Below are positions 8,560 to 16,622 of a stretch of 64,000 nt of DNA, piece after piece. The DNA comes from an uncultured Neptuniibacter sp. (lineage in GTDB: Bacteria > Pseudomonadota > Gammaproteobacteria > Pseudomonadales > Balneatricaceae). The translations under genes were made by a program, and so were the position numbers. How positions within the stretch are numbered: the stretch's first letter is position 1; the number at the start of each line of letters is the position of its first letter. Location of the stretch: contig NZ_CANMIR010000005.1 in the NCBI RefSeq assembly GCF_947498015.1, positions 161,551-225,550 of the forward strand, read 5' to 3'. The notes beneath the pieces are model-generated. The model was not told the DNA's origin, did no database searches, and worked only from the letters and a program-made list of their open reading frames with translations.

Positions 8560-9375
8560 ATGACGGATCTGTTCTTTTACCTTTCAAAAATCTTCTGGGT
8601 GGTCGTGCAACCTGATCATTTCCTTCTGCTGATGCTCCTGTTGGGGTTGCTGCTATGGAATCGGCTGAGCGGTGTGCTGCTGGTTTGGGGGTCAGTGTTA
8701 AGCTTCTTCGTGATTAGTCTGTTCCCTGTCGCTAATTTCCTGCTGGAACCACTGGAGCAACGATTCCCACAACCTGACCTGTCGCAGCTATCAGAGCCCA
8801 TTGCCGGCGTTATAGTACTTGGGGGAGGTGAGGATGCAGAACGCTCTGCGATTCATCAAAGGGCGGAGTTTAATCAGGGAGCGGAGCGCCTGATGGTTGT
8901 CCCTGAACTACTGACTAGATTCCCTGAAGTCAAAGTGCTGTTCACGGGCGGCTCGGGTTCGTTGATCCGGCCTGATTATCGGGGTGGTGATGTGGCGCTG
9001 CAATGGCTGTCGCAACAGGGCCTGGAAAAACGTGCTGTGATTGAGCGGGAGTCCCGTAATACCTTTCAGAATGCAATTTATTCCCGAGAGCTGATCAACG
9101 AGAGGGCTGACCTGCCTGAAGGGAGATGGATTTTGGTGACATCTGCATTCCATATGCCGCGTTCTGTGGGGGTCTTCCGCCAGGCAGGGATTGATGTGCT
9201 GCCATTCCCGGTTGATTTCCGCACGGGAGAGATGCGTTTTCATCCAGATCTGAACTGGAATATGGGGGATCTGAATACCGCAGTCAGAGAGTGGATCGGT
9301 ATCGCCGTTTACTATCTCACCGATAAAACCTCTGAACTACTTCCTGCACCTGAGCCGGGTGTAAACCGCTTATGA
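8560..9375 (+). CDS. DUF218 (YdcF/ElyC/SanA-like) membrane protein
   Basis: This 271-residue protein has two N-terminal hydrophobic segments (about residues 18-35 and 37-60) and then a DUF218 domain. The domain motifs are GVIVLGGGEDAERS, VLFTGGSG, the acid-rich RESRNTF loop and VTSAFHMPRS. This arrangement matches ElyC/YdcF-like proteins, linked in E. coli to envelope integrity; the exact reaction is not settled. The stop overlaps the recJ start by 4 bp (ATGA), so the two genes are translationally coupled. Confidence 0.85.
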   Translation: MTDLFFYLSKIFWVVVQPDHFLLLMLLLGLLLWNRLSGVLLVWGSVLSFFVISLFPVANFLLEPLEQRFPQPDLSQLSEPIAGVIVLGGGEDAERSAIHQRAEFNQGAERLMVVPELLTRFPEVKVLFTGGSGSLIRPDYRGGDVALQWLSQQGLEKRAVIERESRNTFQNAIYSRELINERADLPEGRWILVTSAFHMPRSVGVFRQAGIDVLPFPVDFRTGEMRFHPDLNWNMGDLNTAVREWIGIAVYYLTDKTSELLPAPEPGVNRL

Positions 9376-11105
9376 AACAACTCGTGATAACGCAACGTCC
9401 GGTTGCTGATCCCCACCTTCCTGTTTTTCTACAAACCAACCCGGTGCTGGCGCGCATCTATGCGTCCCGTGGCATTCATGATCTGAGTGGTTTAGGGCGG
9501 AACTTAAGTGAACTGCTTCCCGACAGTGGAATGCTGGGTATCGAGGAGGCCGTTTCCCGCCTGCAGAGAGCGATTGAGCAGCAACAAAGGATTCTGATCG
9601 TAGGGGACTTCGATTGTGATGGTGCGACCAGTACTGCAGTTGCTGTTCTGGCACTTAGAATGATGGGTGCAGCAGCGGTTGAGTATCTGGTTCCCAACCG
9701 GTTTGAGTATGGATATGGGCTCAGTCCAGAGATTGTTGTTGAGGCGGTTAAGCGCTCGCCGGATCTGCTCATTACCGTTGATAACGGCATCTCGAGTATC
9801 GACGGTGTTGCTGCAGCTAATTTGGCTGGATTGGATGTCATTGTGACAGATCACCATCTGGCAGGGCATAGTTTGCCGGATGCTTGTGCGATCGTGAATC
9901 CCAATCAGCCTGCGTGTAGCTTTAGTGCGAAATCCACCTGTGGAGTGGGTGTGATCTTCTATGTGATGATTGCTCTAAGGCGTGCACTTCAACAAAGTGG
10001 CTGGTTTCAGCAACAGGGGTTAGCAACACCCAATTTGGGTGAACTTCTGGATCTGGTTGCATTGGGTACAGTCGCGGATGTGGTCCCTTTAGAGCAGAAC
10101 AATCGTGTTCTGGTGTATCAGGGGCTGCAAAGGATCAAAGCCGGACGTTGCCGCCCTGGACTCACGGCTTTGATTGAACTGTCAGGTCGGCAGCAGTACA
10201 AGATCAACTCTTCAGACCTGGGTTATGCGCTGGCTCCACGACTGAATGCGGCGGGCCGACTGGAAGATATGTCGATCGGTATCGAATGTCTGTTGACTGA
10301 TTCTGAGTCTAAAGCCCGGGAGTTGGCAGATACCCTTAATGAGCTGAATCAGGAGCGTAAAGGGATCGAACAGGAGATGCAGCAGCAGGCGCTTGACCTG
10401 TTGGCAGGGCTGCAGCTTGAGACAGACCAACTACCTTTTGGGCTCTCTCTGTATGAGCCGGAGTGGCATCAGGGTGTGATTGGTATACTCGCTTCCCGTA
10501 TTAAAGAGCGTACCCACCGACCCGTGATTGCGTTCGCGCAGGGGGATGAGGGGGAGTTGAAAGGATCTGCGCGCTCTATCCCGGGCTTTCATGTCCGTGA
10601 TGGATTGGATTCGATCGCCACTCAGTATCCCGATCTGCTACGAAAATTTGGTGGCCATGCGATGGCTGCGGGCCTGACAATTAAAGCCAGCGATCTGTCT
10701 GTGTTTAAACAGGCTTTTGATACGGAGGTTCGGCGTCAGCTGTCTGAGGCGGATCTACAGCAGCAAGTTCTGACCGATGGTGCCCTGAACGCGGAAGAGA
10801 TGACGTTGGAGCTGGCTGAGATGCTTCGTCAGGCGGGGCCCTGGGGACATCAGTTCCCGGAACCTCTGTTTGAAGGTGAGTTTGCTTTATTACAGCAACG
10901 TGTGGTCGGTCAGCGTCATCTTAAAATGGTATTGATGGAGCCCGTTTCGGCTCTGGCGATCGATGCGATCCAGTTTAATGCGGATATGGATCAGTGGCCT
11001 GATGAGTCGGTGACAACTGTCCGGGCTGTCTATCGGCTGGATATTAATGAGTTTCGTGGTCGGAAAACGGTTCAGTTGCTTGTGGATCATCTGCTGCCTG
11101 CGTAA
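9372..11105 (+). CDS. recJ: Single-stranded-DNA exonuclease RecJ
   Basis: RecJ degrades single-stranded DNA 5' to 3' in RecF-pathway recombination and mismatch repair. The 577 residues carry the DHH phosphoesterase motifs: ILIVGDFDCDGATST, LITVDNGISS and VIVTDHHLAG. DHHA1 follows (SIPGFHVRDGLD, KFGGHAMAAGLTI). The RecJ OB domain is C-terminal. Length matches the family. It starts inside the stop of the preceding DUF218 gene. Confidence 0.97.
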   Translation: MKQLVITQRPVADPHLPVFLQTNPVLARIYASRGIHDLSGLGRNLSELLPDSGMLGIEEAVSRLQRAIEQQQRILIVGDFDCDGATSTAVAVLALRMMGAAAVEYLVPNRFEYGYGLSPEIVVEAVKRSPDLLITVDNGISSIDGVAAANLAGLDVIVTDHHLAGHSLPDACAIVNPNQPACSFSAKSTCGVGVIFYVMIALRRALQQSGWFQQQGLATPNLGELLDLVALGTVADVVPLEQNNRVLVYQGLQRIKAGRCRPGLTALIELSGRQQYKINSSDLGYALAPRLNAAGRLEDMSIGIECLLTDSESKARELADTLNELNQERKGIEQEMQQQALDLLAGLQLETDQLPFGLSLYEPEWHQGVIGILASRIKERTHRPVIAFAQGDEGELKGSARSIPGFHVRDGLDSIATQYPDLLRKFGGHAMAAGLTIKASDLSVFKQAFDTEVRRQLSEADLQQQVLTDGALNAEEMTLELAEMLRQAGPWGHQFPEPLFEGEFALLQQRVVGQRHLKMVLMEPVSALAIDAIQFNADMDQWPDESVTTVRAVYRLDINEFRGRKTVQLLVDHLLPA

Positions 11106-11134
11106 ACCAATGTGGTAACGAAAGGATATAACAA

Positions 11135-11320
11135 ATGAATGAATTCTCTTTGGAAGAGCTAAACCTACTACTCGGTGTTTTTGAAAAAGCCGGGATTGCT
11201 GAAGAGTCGGGTGGTGAGGAGGGCGAGATGTTTAAACGCCTTAAGCAGGCTCAGGAAAATCGCCAGGAGATTGAAGATATGGCGTTTGATGATTGCCTGG
11301 GTGGGGCCTGCAAACTATAG
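11135..11320 (+). CDS. Small acidic protein of unknown function
   Basis: A 61-residue ORF lies 29 bp after recJ with AAGGA at a good distance from its ATG. The product is strongly acidic and helical in look (FSLEELNLLLGVFEKAGI, MFKRLKQAQENRQEIEDM) and ends with a Cys-containing DDCLGGACKL tail. I do not recognise a family. It probably shares the recJ transcript. Coding is supported by RBS, position and a plausible amphipathic composition. Confidence 0.6.
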   Translation: MNEFSLEELNLLLGVFEKAGIAEESGGEEGEMFKRLKQAQENRQEIEDMAFDDCLGGACKL

Positions 11321-11369
11321 GGGGGTGGTATCGCCCTTCCTTTACGACTAGCCTGAGAGCCAAATGGGC

Positions 11370-11383
11370 TTGATAGCTATCAA
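11370..11383 (+). promoter_or_regulatory. FNR-type box of the ubiUV promoter
   Basis: TTGAT-AGCT-ATCAA is a perfect FNR/ANR/DNR palindrome, centred at 11376.5. A -10-like TACGCT (11406-11411) is centred 32 bp downstream, so the box would be at about -41.5 of a start near 11418, the class II activator position. It fits oxygen-limited expression of ubiUV. Confidence 0.85.
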
Positions 11384-11443
11384 GTAATTCTCCTTCGGCC
11401 ACTGATACGCTGCCACTCCACACATAAGTCTGGGGAGGTAGCT

Positions 11444-12433
11444 ATGGAGTTGGTCTGTCCTGCAGGAAGCTTTCCTGCACTCAAAGCAGCGGTTGATAAT
11501 GGCGCAGATGCAGTTTATCTGGGCTTTCGTGATGTCACCAATGCCCGTCATTTCCCCGGGCTGAATTTTGATCGTCGAAAAGCAGAGAAAGGTATTCGCT
11601 ACGCCCATGAACGGGGTATTAAAGTACTCTGCGCCATCAATACTTATCCACAACCTCAAGGCTGGAAGCATTGGACGCAAGCAGTAGATATGGCTGCTGG
11701 CCTTGGCGTTGATGCCCTTATCGCTGCGGATATGGGGGTGTTGGGCTATGCGGCTGACAGCCATCCGAATCTGAATCTGCACCTGTCGGTTCAGGGGTCA
11801 GCTACCAACTATGAGGCCCTGAACTATTACCAGGCTCAATTTGGTATTAAGCGCGCTGTTCTTCCCCGGGTGCTATCGCTGGCTCAGGTACAGCACCTGG
11901 CTCTGCATAGTCGTGTTGAACTGGAAGTTTTTGCCTTTGGTAGTCTTTGTATCATGTTGGAGGGGCGTTGTTATCTCTCCTCTTTTATCACCGATGAGTC
12001 CCCCAATACCTGCGGTGCATGCTCACCTGCCAAGGCGGTACGCTGGGAGGAGAGGGAAAAAACGCTTGAATCTCGTCTGAACGAGGTCCTGATTGACCGT
12101 TATACGGAGGAGGAGAAAGCGGGTTATCCCACACTCTGTAAGGGACGGTTTGAGGTGGAGGGAGCTGTCTATCACGCCATGGAGGAGCCCACGAGTCTAA
12201 ATACGATCGACCTTATCCCGGAACTGCTGGAAGCAGGGATCAAAGCGGTAAAAATCGAGGGAAGGCAGCGAAGTCCAGCCTATGTAGCGACAGTCACTAA
12301 AATCTGGCGCGATGCATTAGATCAGGGAGATAAGCCTGATCCGCTCAGTAGCGGGCGTTGGAACCAATCATTGTCCGAGGTATCTGAAGGTTCAGTTACT
12401 ACCCTCGGTGCTTATCACCGCCGCTGGCAGTAG
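11444..12433 (+). CDS. ubiU: O2-independent ubiquinone hydroxylation protein UbiU (peptidase U32 family)
   Basis: UbiU works with UbiV to hydroxylate the ubiquinone ring without oxygen, supplying quinone for anaerobic respiration. The 329-residue protein has the U32 fold (MELVCPAGSFPALKAAVDNG, ADAVYLGFRD). Cys169, Cys176, Cys193 and Cys232 occupy the positions of the four [4Fe-4S] ligands reported for E. coli UbiU. GGAGG sits just before the ATG. ubiV follows after 10 bp, and ubiT lies convergent beyond it. A perfect FNR box lies 61 bp upstream. Confidence 0.95.
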   Translation: MELVCPAGSFPALKAAVDNGADAVYLGFRDVTNARHFPGLNFDRRKAEKGIRYAHERGIKVLCAINTYPQPQGWKHWTQAVDMAAGLGVDALIAADMGVLGYAADSHPNLNLHLSVQGSATNYEALNYYQAQFGIKRAVLPRVLSLAQVQHLALHSRVELEVFAFGSLCIMLEGRCYLSSFITDESPNTCGACSPAKAVRWEEREKTLESRLNEVLIDRYTEEEKAGYPTLCKGRFEVEGAVYHAMEEPTSLNTIDLIPELLEAGIKAVKIEGRQRSPAYVATVTKIWRDALDQGDKPDPLSSGRWNQSLSEVSEGSVTTLGAYHRRWQ

Positions 12434-12443
12434 GAGAGAGAGT

Positions 12444-13349
12444 ATGACGCAACAGATGAATCTGACACTGGGGCCACTGCTCTATTTCTGGCCAAAACAG
12501 GATGTGTATAACTTTTACGCTGCGATGGCGGAGACTGATCTGGATCTGATCTATCTGGGGGAAACGGTCTGTTCTAAACGACGGCAGCTTAAACTAGATG
12601 ACTGGATAGGGTTAGCTCGTGACCTTCGATCCTGTGGTAAAGAGGTGGTGCTATCCACAATGGCACTGCTGGAAGCGGAATCGGAACTTAAAACCCTGCG
12701 ACGGATCTGCCGTAATGCGGAGTTCCAGGTAGAAGCGAATGATATGGCTGCGGTACAGCTACTGAGTGAAGAGGGCGTGTCATTTTCGACCGGGCCTTCG
12801 ATCAACATCTATAACCTGCGTGTTCTTCAGCAACTCTATCGAAGTGGAATGCGTCGATGGGTGATGCCTGTTGAGCTTGGGTATCAAACACTCACCGAGC
12901 TGCATCAACAGATCCTAGAGTGTGATTCAATACCAGACCTTGAAACTGAAGTCTTTGCCTATGGGGCGTTACCACTGGCTTATGCTGCACGTTGTTTTAC
13001 TGCGCGCTATCGAAATCTACCGAAGGATAATTGTGAGTTTTGTTGCCTCTCTTATCCCGAAGGCCTACCGGTGAGATCACAAGAGGGTACGCCCCTGTTT
13101 ACGATCAACGGAATCCAGACCCTATCCGCTGAACACTATAATTTGGAATATGAACTGGAAACAATGAGGCGGATTGGTGTGAGCCATGTGCGCCTTAGTC
13201 CACAACAGCAGGGGCTGGAAACCGTAGTGCAGCGTTTTAGTGAGCGTTTGCAAGGCCGGTCGCCCTCACATATCGCGATATTAGAGGGACAGTGTAACGG
13301 TTACTGGTTTGGACGGCCCGGTATGGAGCATGTTGAGAGATCTGAGTAG
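12444..13349 (+). CDS. ubiV: O2-independent ubiquinone hydroxylation protein UbiV
   Basis: UbiV is the U32-family partner of UbiU and also binds a [4Fe-4S] cluster. The 301 residues show the family N-terminus (LGPLLYFWPKQDVYNFYA, DLIYLGETVCSKRR) and a downstream Cys group (AARCFTARY, CEFCCLSYPEG) matching the expected ligands. I choose ATG 12444 because TAGGAGAG lies immediately upstream; an in-frame start at 12408 would overlap ubiU. It ends 11 bp before the end of convergent ubiT. Confidence 0.95.
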   Translation: MTQQMNLTLGPLLYFWPKQDVYNFYAAMAETDLDLIYLGETVCSKRRQLKLDDWIGLARDLRSCGKEVVLSTMALLEAESELKTLRRICRNAEFQVEANDMAAVQLLSEEGVSFSTGPSINIYNLRVLQQLYRSGMRRWVMPVELGYQTLTELHQQILECDSIPDLETEVFAYGALPLAYAARCFTARYRNLPKDNCEFCCLSYPEGLPVRSQEGTPLFTINGIQTLSAEHYNLEYELETMRRIGVSHVRLSPQQQGLETVVQRFSERLQGRSPSHIAILEGQCNGYWFGRPGMEHVERSE

Positions 13350-13360
13350 ATACCAGAGCG

Positions 13361-13846
13361 TCACTGCTCAGGTGTACGCTTTCCGAGTAGATTGAGTAAC
13401 ATCTTCACACTCTGTGGTAGTTCTTCCCAGTCGATACTGTCGAGAATATTTTTGATGGTAACACCCAGCTCAGTATCCCCTTCAATCAGTAGCTTACGTT
13501 GAAAAAAAAGTGAGTCAGGATCTTCCTTCTGCTGCATTAAACTGTGAAAGCTGAGGAGTTCACCTCGGATCCATGTCTCTGCCTCATAGGTTTCCTCAGC
13601 GCAAAGTTTATCTTCGGCATTGAGGCTGATGACTAGCCTGACCTGAATATCGACCAGATCGATCCCGATACGCCGCCCTTTCAAACAGTCAAAGTCACCG
13701 TCATTCAGAGGCTGGGAAAACACGAAATTTAATAACTTTGTGATCAGTGTACGCTGTAATCCATGGGGGGTGAGTTGGTGAGTGGTACGCATCGCTGGAC
13801 GCAGAATTGGTAAAATTGAATCTGCTTTAATACCCGAAAAAATCAT
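13361..13846 (-). CDS. ubiT: Ubiquinone accessory protein UbiT (SCP2 domain)
   Basis: UbiT is an SCP2-type lipid-binding protein needed for O2-independent ubiquinone synthesis, thought to carry or stabilise the intermediate. The 161-residue protein has the SCP2 core (LKGRRIGIDLVDIQVRLVIS, GDTELGVTIKNILD). AGGAG precedes the ATG. Its placement beside ubiUV strengthens the call, since ubiT, ubiU and ubiV act together. Its short leader starts from the divergent FNR promoter shared with nrdD. Confidence 0.93.
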   Translation of the reverse strand: MIFSGIKADSILPILRPAMRTTHQLTPHGLQRTLITKLLNFVFSQPLNDGDFDCLKGRRIGIDLVDIQVRLVISLNAEDKLCAEETYEAETWIRGELLSFHSLMQQKEDPDSLFFQRKLLIEGDTELGVTIKNILDSIDWEELPQSVKMLLNLLGKRTPEQ

Positions 13847-13899
13847 AGTTAGCTCCTCATTTCGCTATCGAATAGTAAACAAAAACTTTTTTCCTACCC

Positions 13900-13913
13900 T
13901 TGATATCTGTCAA
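13900..13913. promoter_or_regulatory. Shared FNR-type box between ubiT and nrdD
   Basis: TTGAT-ATCT-GTCAA matches the FNR palindrome at 9 of 10 positions, centred at 13906.5. Toward nrdD, CATAAT (13937-13942) is centred 33 bp away. Toward ubiT, TACTAT on the minus strand (13877-13872) is centred 32 bp away. One box is therefore placed at about -41.5 for both divergent promoters, with predicted starts near 13949 (+) and 13865 (-). Confidence 0.85.
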
Positions 13914-13999
13914 GGTCACAAAAATGATAGAAAACCCATAATGCACAATATGTAGTGTTTTATTTTAAAAAATTAACCATATATAGTGTTGGTGTCAGT

Positions 14000-15718
14000 A
14001 TGGATAACTACCGTTCAGTAGCAGTGAAAAGTACGATTGATGAGTACCTGCAGCGGCAAGACTGGCGCGTTAATGCCAATGCCAATCAGGGCTACTCCCT
14101 GGGAGGATTGATCCTTAACGTATCAGGTAAGGTGATTGCGAACTATTGGTTGAATGAGGTGTACCCCGCTGAGATCGGCAGTGCTCATCGTCAGGGGGAT
14201 CTGCATATTCATGATCTGGATATGCTGTCAGGGTACTGTGCGGGTTGGTCCCTGCGTACACTGCTTCATGAGGGGCTCAATGGAATACCGGGTCGTCTGG
14301 AGAGTGGTCCCCCTAAACATCTAAGCAGTGCGGTAGGCCAGATCGTGAACTTTCTGGGGACGTTGCAGAATGAATGGGCTGGGGCGCAGGCGTTTAGCTC
14401 CTTTGATACTTATCTGGCCCCTTTTGTGCGTAAAGACAACTTGTCCTATGAGGCGGTGCTGCAGTGTATTCAGGAGCTGATCTACAATCTCAATGTTCCC
14501 TCGCGGTGGGGTACGCAAACCCCCTTCACGAATCTGACATTCGATTGGCACTGTCCTGATGATCTGAAAGAGCAGATTCCGGTGATTGCGGGGCAGGAGA
14601 TGCCATTCAGTTATGGGGATCTTCAGGCAGAGATGGATCTGATTAACCGGGCCTATCTTGAGGTGATGTCACAGGGGGATATCAATGGCCGCGTGTTTAC
14701 CTTTCCAATCCCCACCTACAACATTACCCCTGATTTTGACTGGGACAATGATAATGCAGAGCGTCTGTTTTCGCTGACTGCAAAATACGGGTTGCCCTAT
14801 TTTCAGAACTTCATTCGTTCGGATCTTGAACCCAACATGGTCAGGTCAATGTGCTGTCGACTGCAGCTGGACTTGCGCGAACTACTCAAGCGCGGGAATG
14901 GACTGTTCGGCTCGGCAGAGCAGACCGGATCGATCGGCGTTGTAACCATTAATTGTGCGCGATTGGGGTTTCAGCACCAGGGGGACTGGAAGGGGTTATA
15001 TGAGCATCTGGATCAGCTACTCATTATGGCCAGAGACGCTCTGGAGTTGAAGCGTGAACGTATTCAGCTGTTAATGGATGAGGGTCTGTTCCCCTATAGC
15101 AAACGCTATCTGGGTACCCTGAGAAATCATTTCTCGACCATCGGCGTTAATGGTATGAACGAGATGCTGCGTAACTTCAGTGATGATTATTTTGATATCA
15201 GCACGGCACTGGGTCAGTCTGAAGCGGTCAGGATGCTGGACCATATCAATCAAAGGCTCTCAGAGTTCCAGATAGAGACAGGTCACCTGTATAACCTGGA
15301 AGCGACCCCTGCTGAGGGCACAACCTACCGTTTTGCCAAGGAGGACCGAAAACGTTTCCCTGAGATCATACAAGCAGGTACTCAGGAGCAGCCCTACTAT
15401 ACCAATTCAAGTCAGATACCCGTTGGGTTCACGGATGATCCATTTAAGGCGCTGGAGATGCAGGATGAACTTCAGACTCGTTATACCGGTGGAACGGTGT
15501 TGCACCTGTATATGCGTGAACGGATTTCGAGTGTACGAGCGTGCAAGCAGATGGTTAAAACAGCCCTGACCCGATTTGCACTGCCCTATCTGACCATCAC
15601 GCCCACATTCTCGATCTGTCCCGTTCATGGCTACCTTTCGGGTGAGCATGAGTTTTGCCCCCGTTGCGACGAGCAACTGTTACTCGATCAAAACAGTGAA
15701 TCACACACCCATCATTAA
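14000..15718 (+). CDS. nrdD: Anaerobic ribonucleoside-triphosphate reductase NrdD, catalytic part without the glycyl-radical tail
   Basis: NrdD makes dNTPs without oxygen. From ATG 14000 the protein has 572 residues with the class III core (GDLHIHDLDMLSGYCAGW, NVPSRWGTQTPFTNLTF, NGLFGSAEQTGSIGVVTINCARL, SIGVNG-like NHFSTIGVNGMNE) and a C-terminal Cys-rich metal site (ICPVHGYLSGEHEFCPRCD). Two family parts are absent: the N-terminal ATP cone, and the glycyl-radical motif that should follow the metal site. That motif is in the same frame just after the TAA, in the next ORF. ATG 14000 is preferred over 13955 because the predicted FNR-driven transcript starts near 13949. Confidence 0.93.
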   Translation: MDNYRSVAVKSTIDEYLQRQDWRVNANANQGYSLGGLILNVSGKVIANYWLNEVYPAEIGSAHRQGDLHIHDLDMLSGYCAGWSLRTLLHEGLNGIPGRLESGPPKHLSSAVGQIVNFLGTLQNEWAGAQAFSSFDTYLAPFVRKDNLSYEAVLQCIQELIYNLNVPSRWGTQTPFTNLTFDWHCPDDLKEQIPVIAGQEMPFSYGDLQAEMDLINRAYLEVMSQGDINGRVFTFPIPTYNITPDFDWDNDNAERLFSLTAKYGLPYFQNFIRSDLEPNMVRSMCCRLQLDLRELLKRGNGLFGSAEQTGSIGVVTINCARLGFQHQGDWKGLYEHLDQLLIMARDALELKRERIQLLMDEGLFPYSKRYLGTLRNHFSTIGVNGMNEMLRNFSDDYFDISTALGQSEAVRMLDHINQRLSEFQIETGHLYNLEATPAEGTTYRFAKEDRKRFPEIIQAGTQEQPYYTNSSQIPVGFTDDPFKALEMQDELQTRYTGGTVLHLYMRERISSVRACKQMVKTALTRFALPYLTITPTFSICPVHGYLSGEHEFCPRCDEQLLLDQNSESHTHH

Positions 15719-15733
15719 GCAGAGGTTATTACG

Positions 15734-15898
15734 ATGAAAGATATCTCAACTGAGCAGTTAGATGCATTAAAACCTGAGCAGCGTCAGCGTTGTGAAGTCT
15801 GGACCCGTGTGATGGGCTACCACCGCCCGGTTGCACAGTTCAATGTCGGGAAAAAAGCGGAACATCGGGAGCGCCGTCATTTCTGTGAAACGGTGTAA
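15734..15898 (+). CDS. Stand-alone glycyl-radical domain of NrdD
   Basis: This 54-residue ORF starts 15 bp after the nrdD TAA, in the same reading frame, with its own AGAGG (15721-15725) eight bases before ATG. Its sequence CEVWTRVMGYHRPVAQFN then VGKKAEHRERRHF aligns with the glycyl-radical end of NrdD (E. coli RVCGYLGSPDARPFNAGK). Gly28 would be the radical site. It presumably joins the NrdD catalytic part to make a two-piece enzyme activated by NrdG. The stop is TAA, not TGA, so selenocysteine is excluded. It is too short for common ORF cut-offs. The end overlaps the nrdG start by 14 bp. Confidence 0.88.
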   Translation: MKDISTEQLDALKPEQRQRCEVWTRVMGYHRPVAQFNVGKKAEHRERRHFCETV

Positions 15899-16622
15899 TC
15901 TACCGAGTCAGGATCTGGATTGCTCAATCGGAGGGTTAACTCCGTTGACCACCATTGATTTTCCAGATCACCTGGCCTGTGTTATCTACACGCAGGGATG
16001 TCCGTTGCGCTGTGGTTACTGTCAGAATACAGAGCTGATTCCTCTCGTGCCGGGGTTGTCCGTTGATGCTCGCTGGACCTGGACAGATGTGGTCGAATTT
16101 CTACGTGCGCGGCAGGGGTTATTGGAGGCGGTCGTGATCAGTGGTGGTGAACCATTGATTCAACCCTACTTGCCCCGCATGGTAAAACAGGTCAAGGCGA
16201 TGGGCTTCAAAGTGGGTCTGCATACTGCAGGTATCAGTGCCGCAGCCTTATCCAGGGTGATCGATGATCTTGATTGGGTCGGGTTGGATATCAAGGCTCC
16301 TGAAGAGGATTATGCCCGTGTCACTGGCAGGCGGAACCTGTGGCCGCAGGTGGAGCAGTGCCTGCAACTGTTGCTGCAGGGTGGAGGGGCGTTCGAATGC
16401 AGAACAACGGTGGATTGGCACTATCATACGGTGCCGAAGCTCAGATCCCTGGCACAATATCTGAGTCAGCAGGGGGTAACACACTATGCGGTGCAACAGA
16501 ATCATGGGACCGGTTGTCTGGATCCTAAACTGTGCCAGCCGCTGTTACAGCCGGTCGATATTATCGCTCAACTGCAGCATCAGCTCGATTCGATGTTTAC
16601 ATGTTTCACATGGCGCACTTAG
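15885..16622 (+). CDS. nrdG: Anaerobic ribonucleotide reductase activating protein NrdG
   Basis: NrdG is the radical-SAM activase that makes the glycyl radical on NrdD. With GTG 15885 as start it has 245 residues. CPLRCGYC (Cys39, 43, 46) is the CxxxCxxC cluster motif, and VVISGGEPL is the SAM-binding GGE segment. A TTG at 15831 would add 18 residues that overlap the glycyl-radical ORF and look non-conserved. GGGAG lies 13 bases before GTG, a long spacing, so the start is not certain. Its stop (16620-16622) abuts directly the stop of the convergent kinase gene. Confidence 0.93.
   Translation: MKRCNLPSQDLDCSIGGLTPLTTIDFPDHLACVIYTQGCPLRCGYCQNTELIPLVPGLSVDARWTWTDVVEFLRARQGLLEAVVISGGEPLIQPYLPRMVKQVKAMGFKVGLHTAGISAAALSRVIDDLDWVGLDIKAPEEDYARVTGRRNLWPQVEQCLQLLLQGGGAFECRTTVDWHYHTVPKLRSLAQYLSQQGVTHYAVQQNHGTGCLDPKLCQPLLQPVDIIAQLQHQLDSMFTCFTWRT

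Noticed and set aside
15716..15733. Selenocysteine or programmed recoding at the nrdD stop
   Set aside because: The stop is TAA, not TGA, and a good RBS with ATG follows, so re-initiation of a separate chain is simpler. Read-through is kept only as a remote option.
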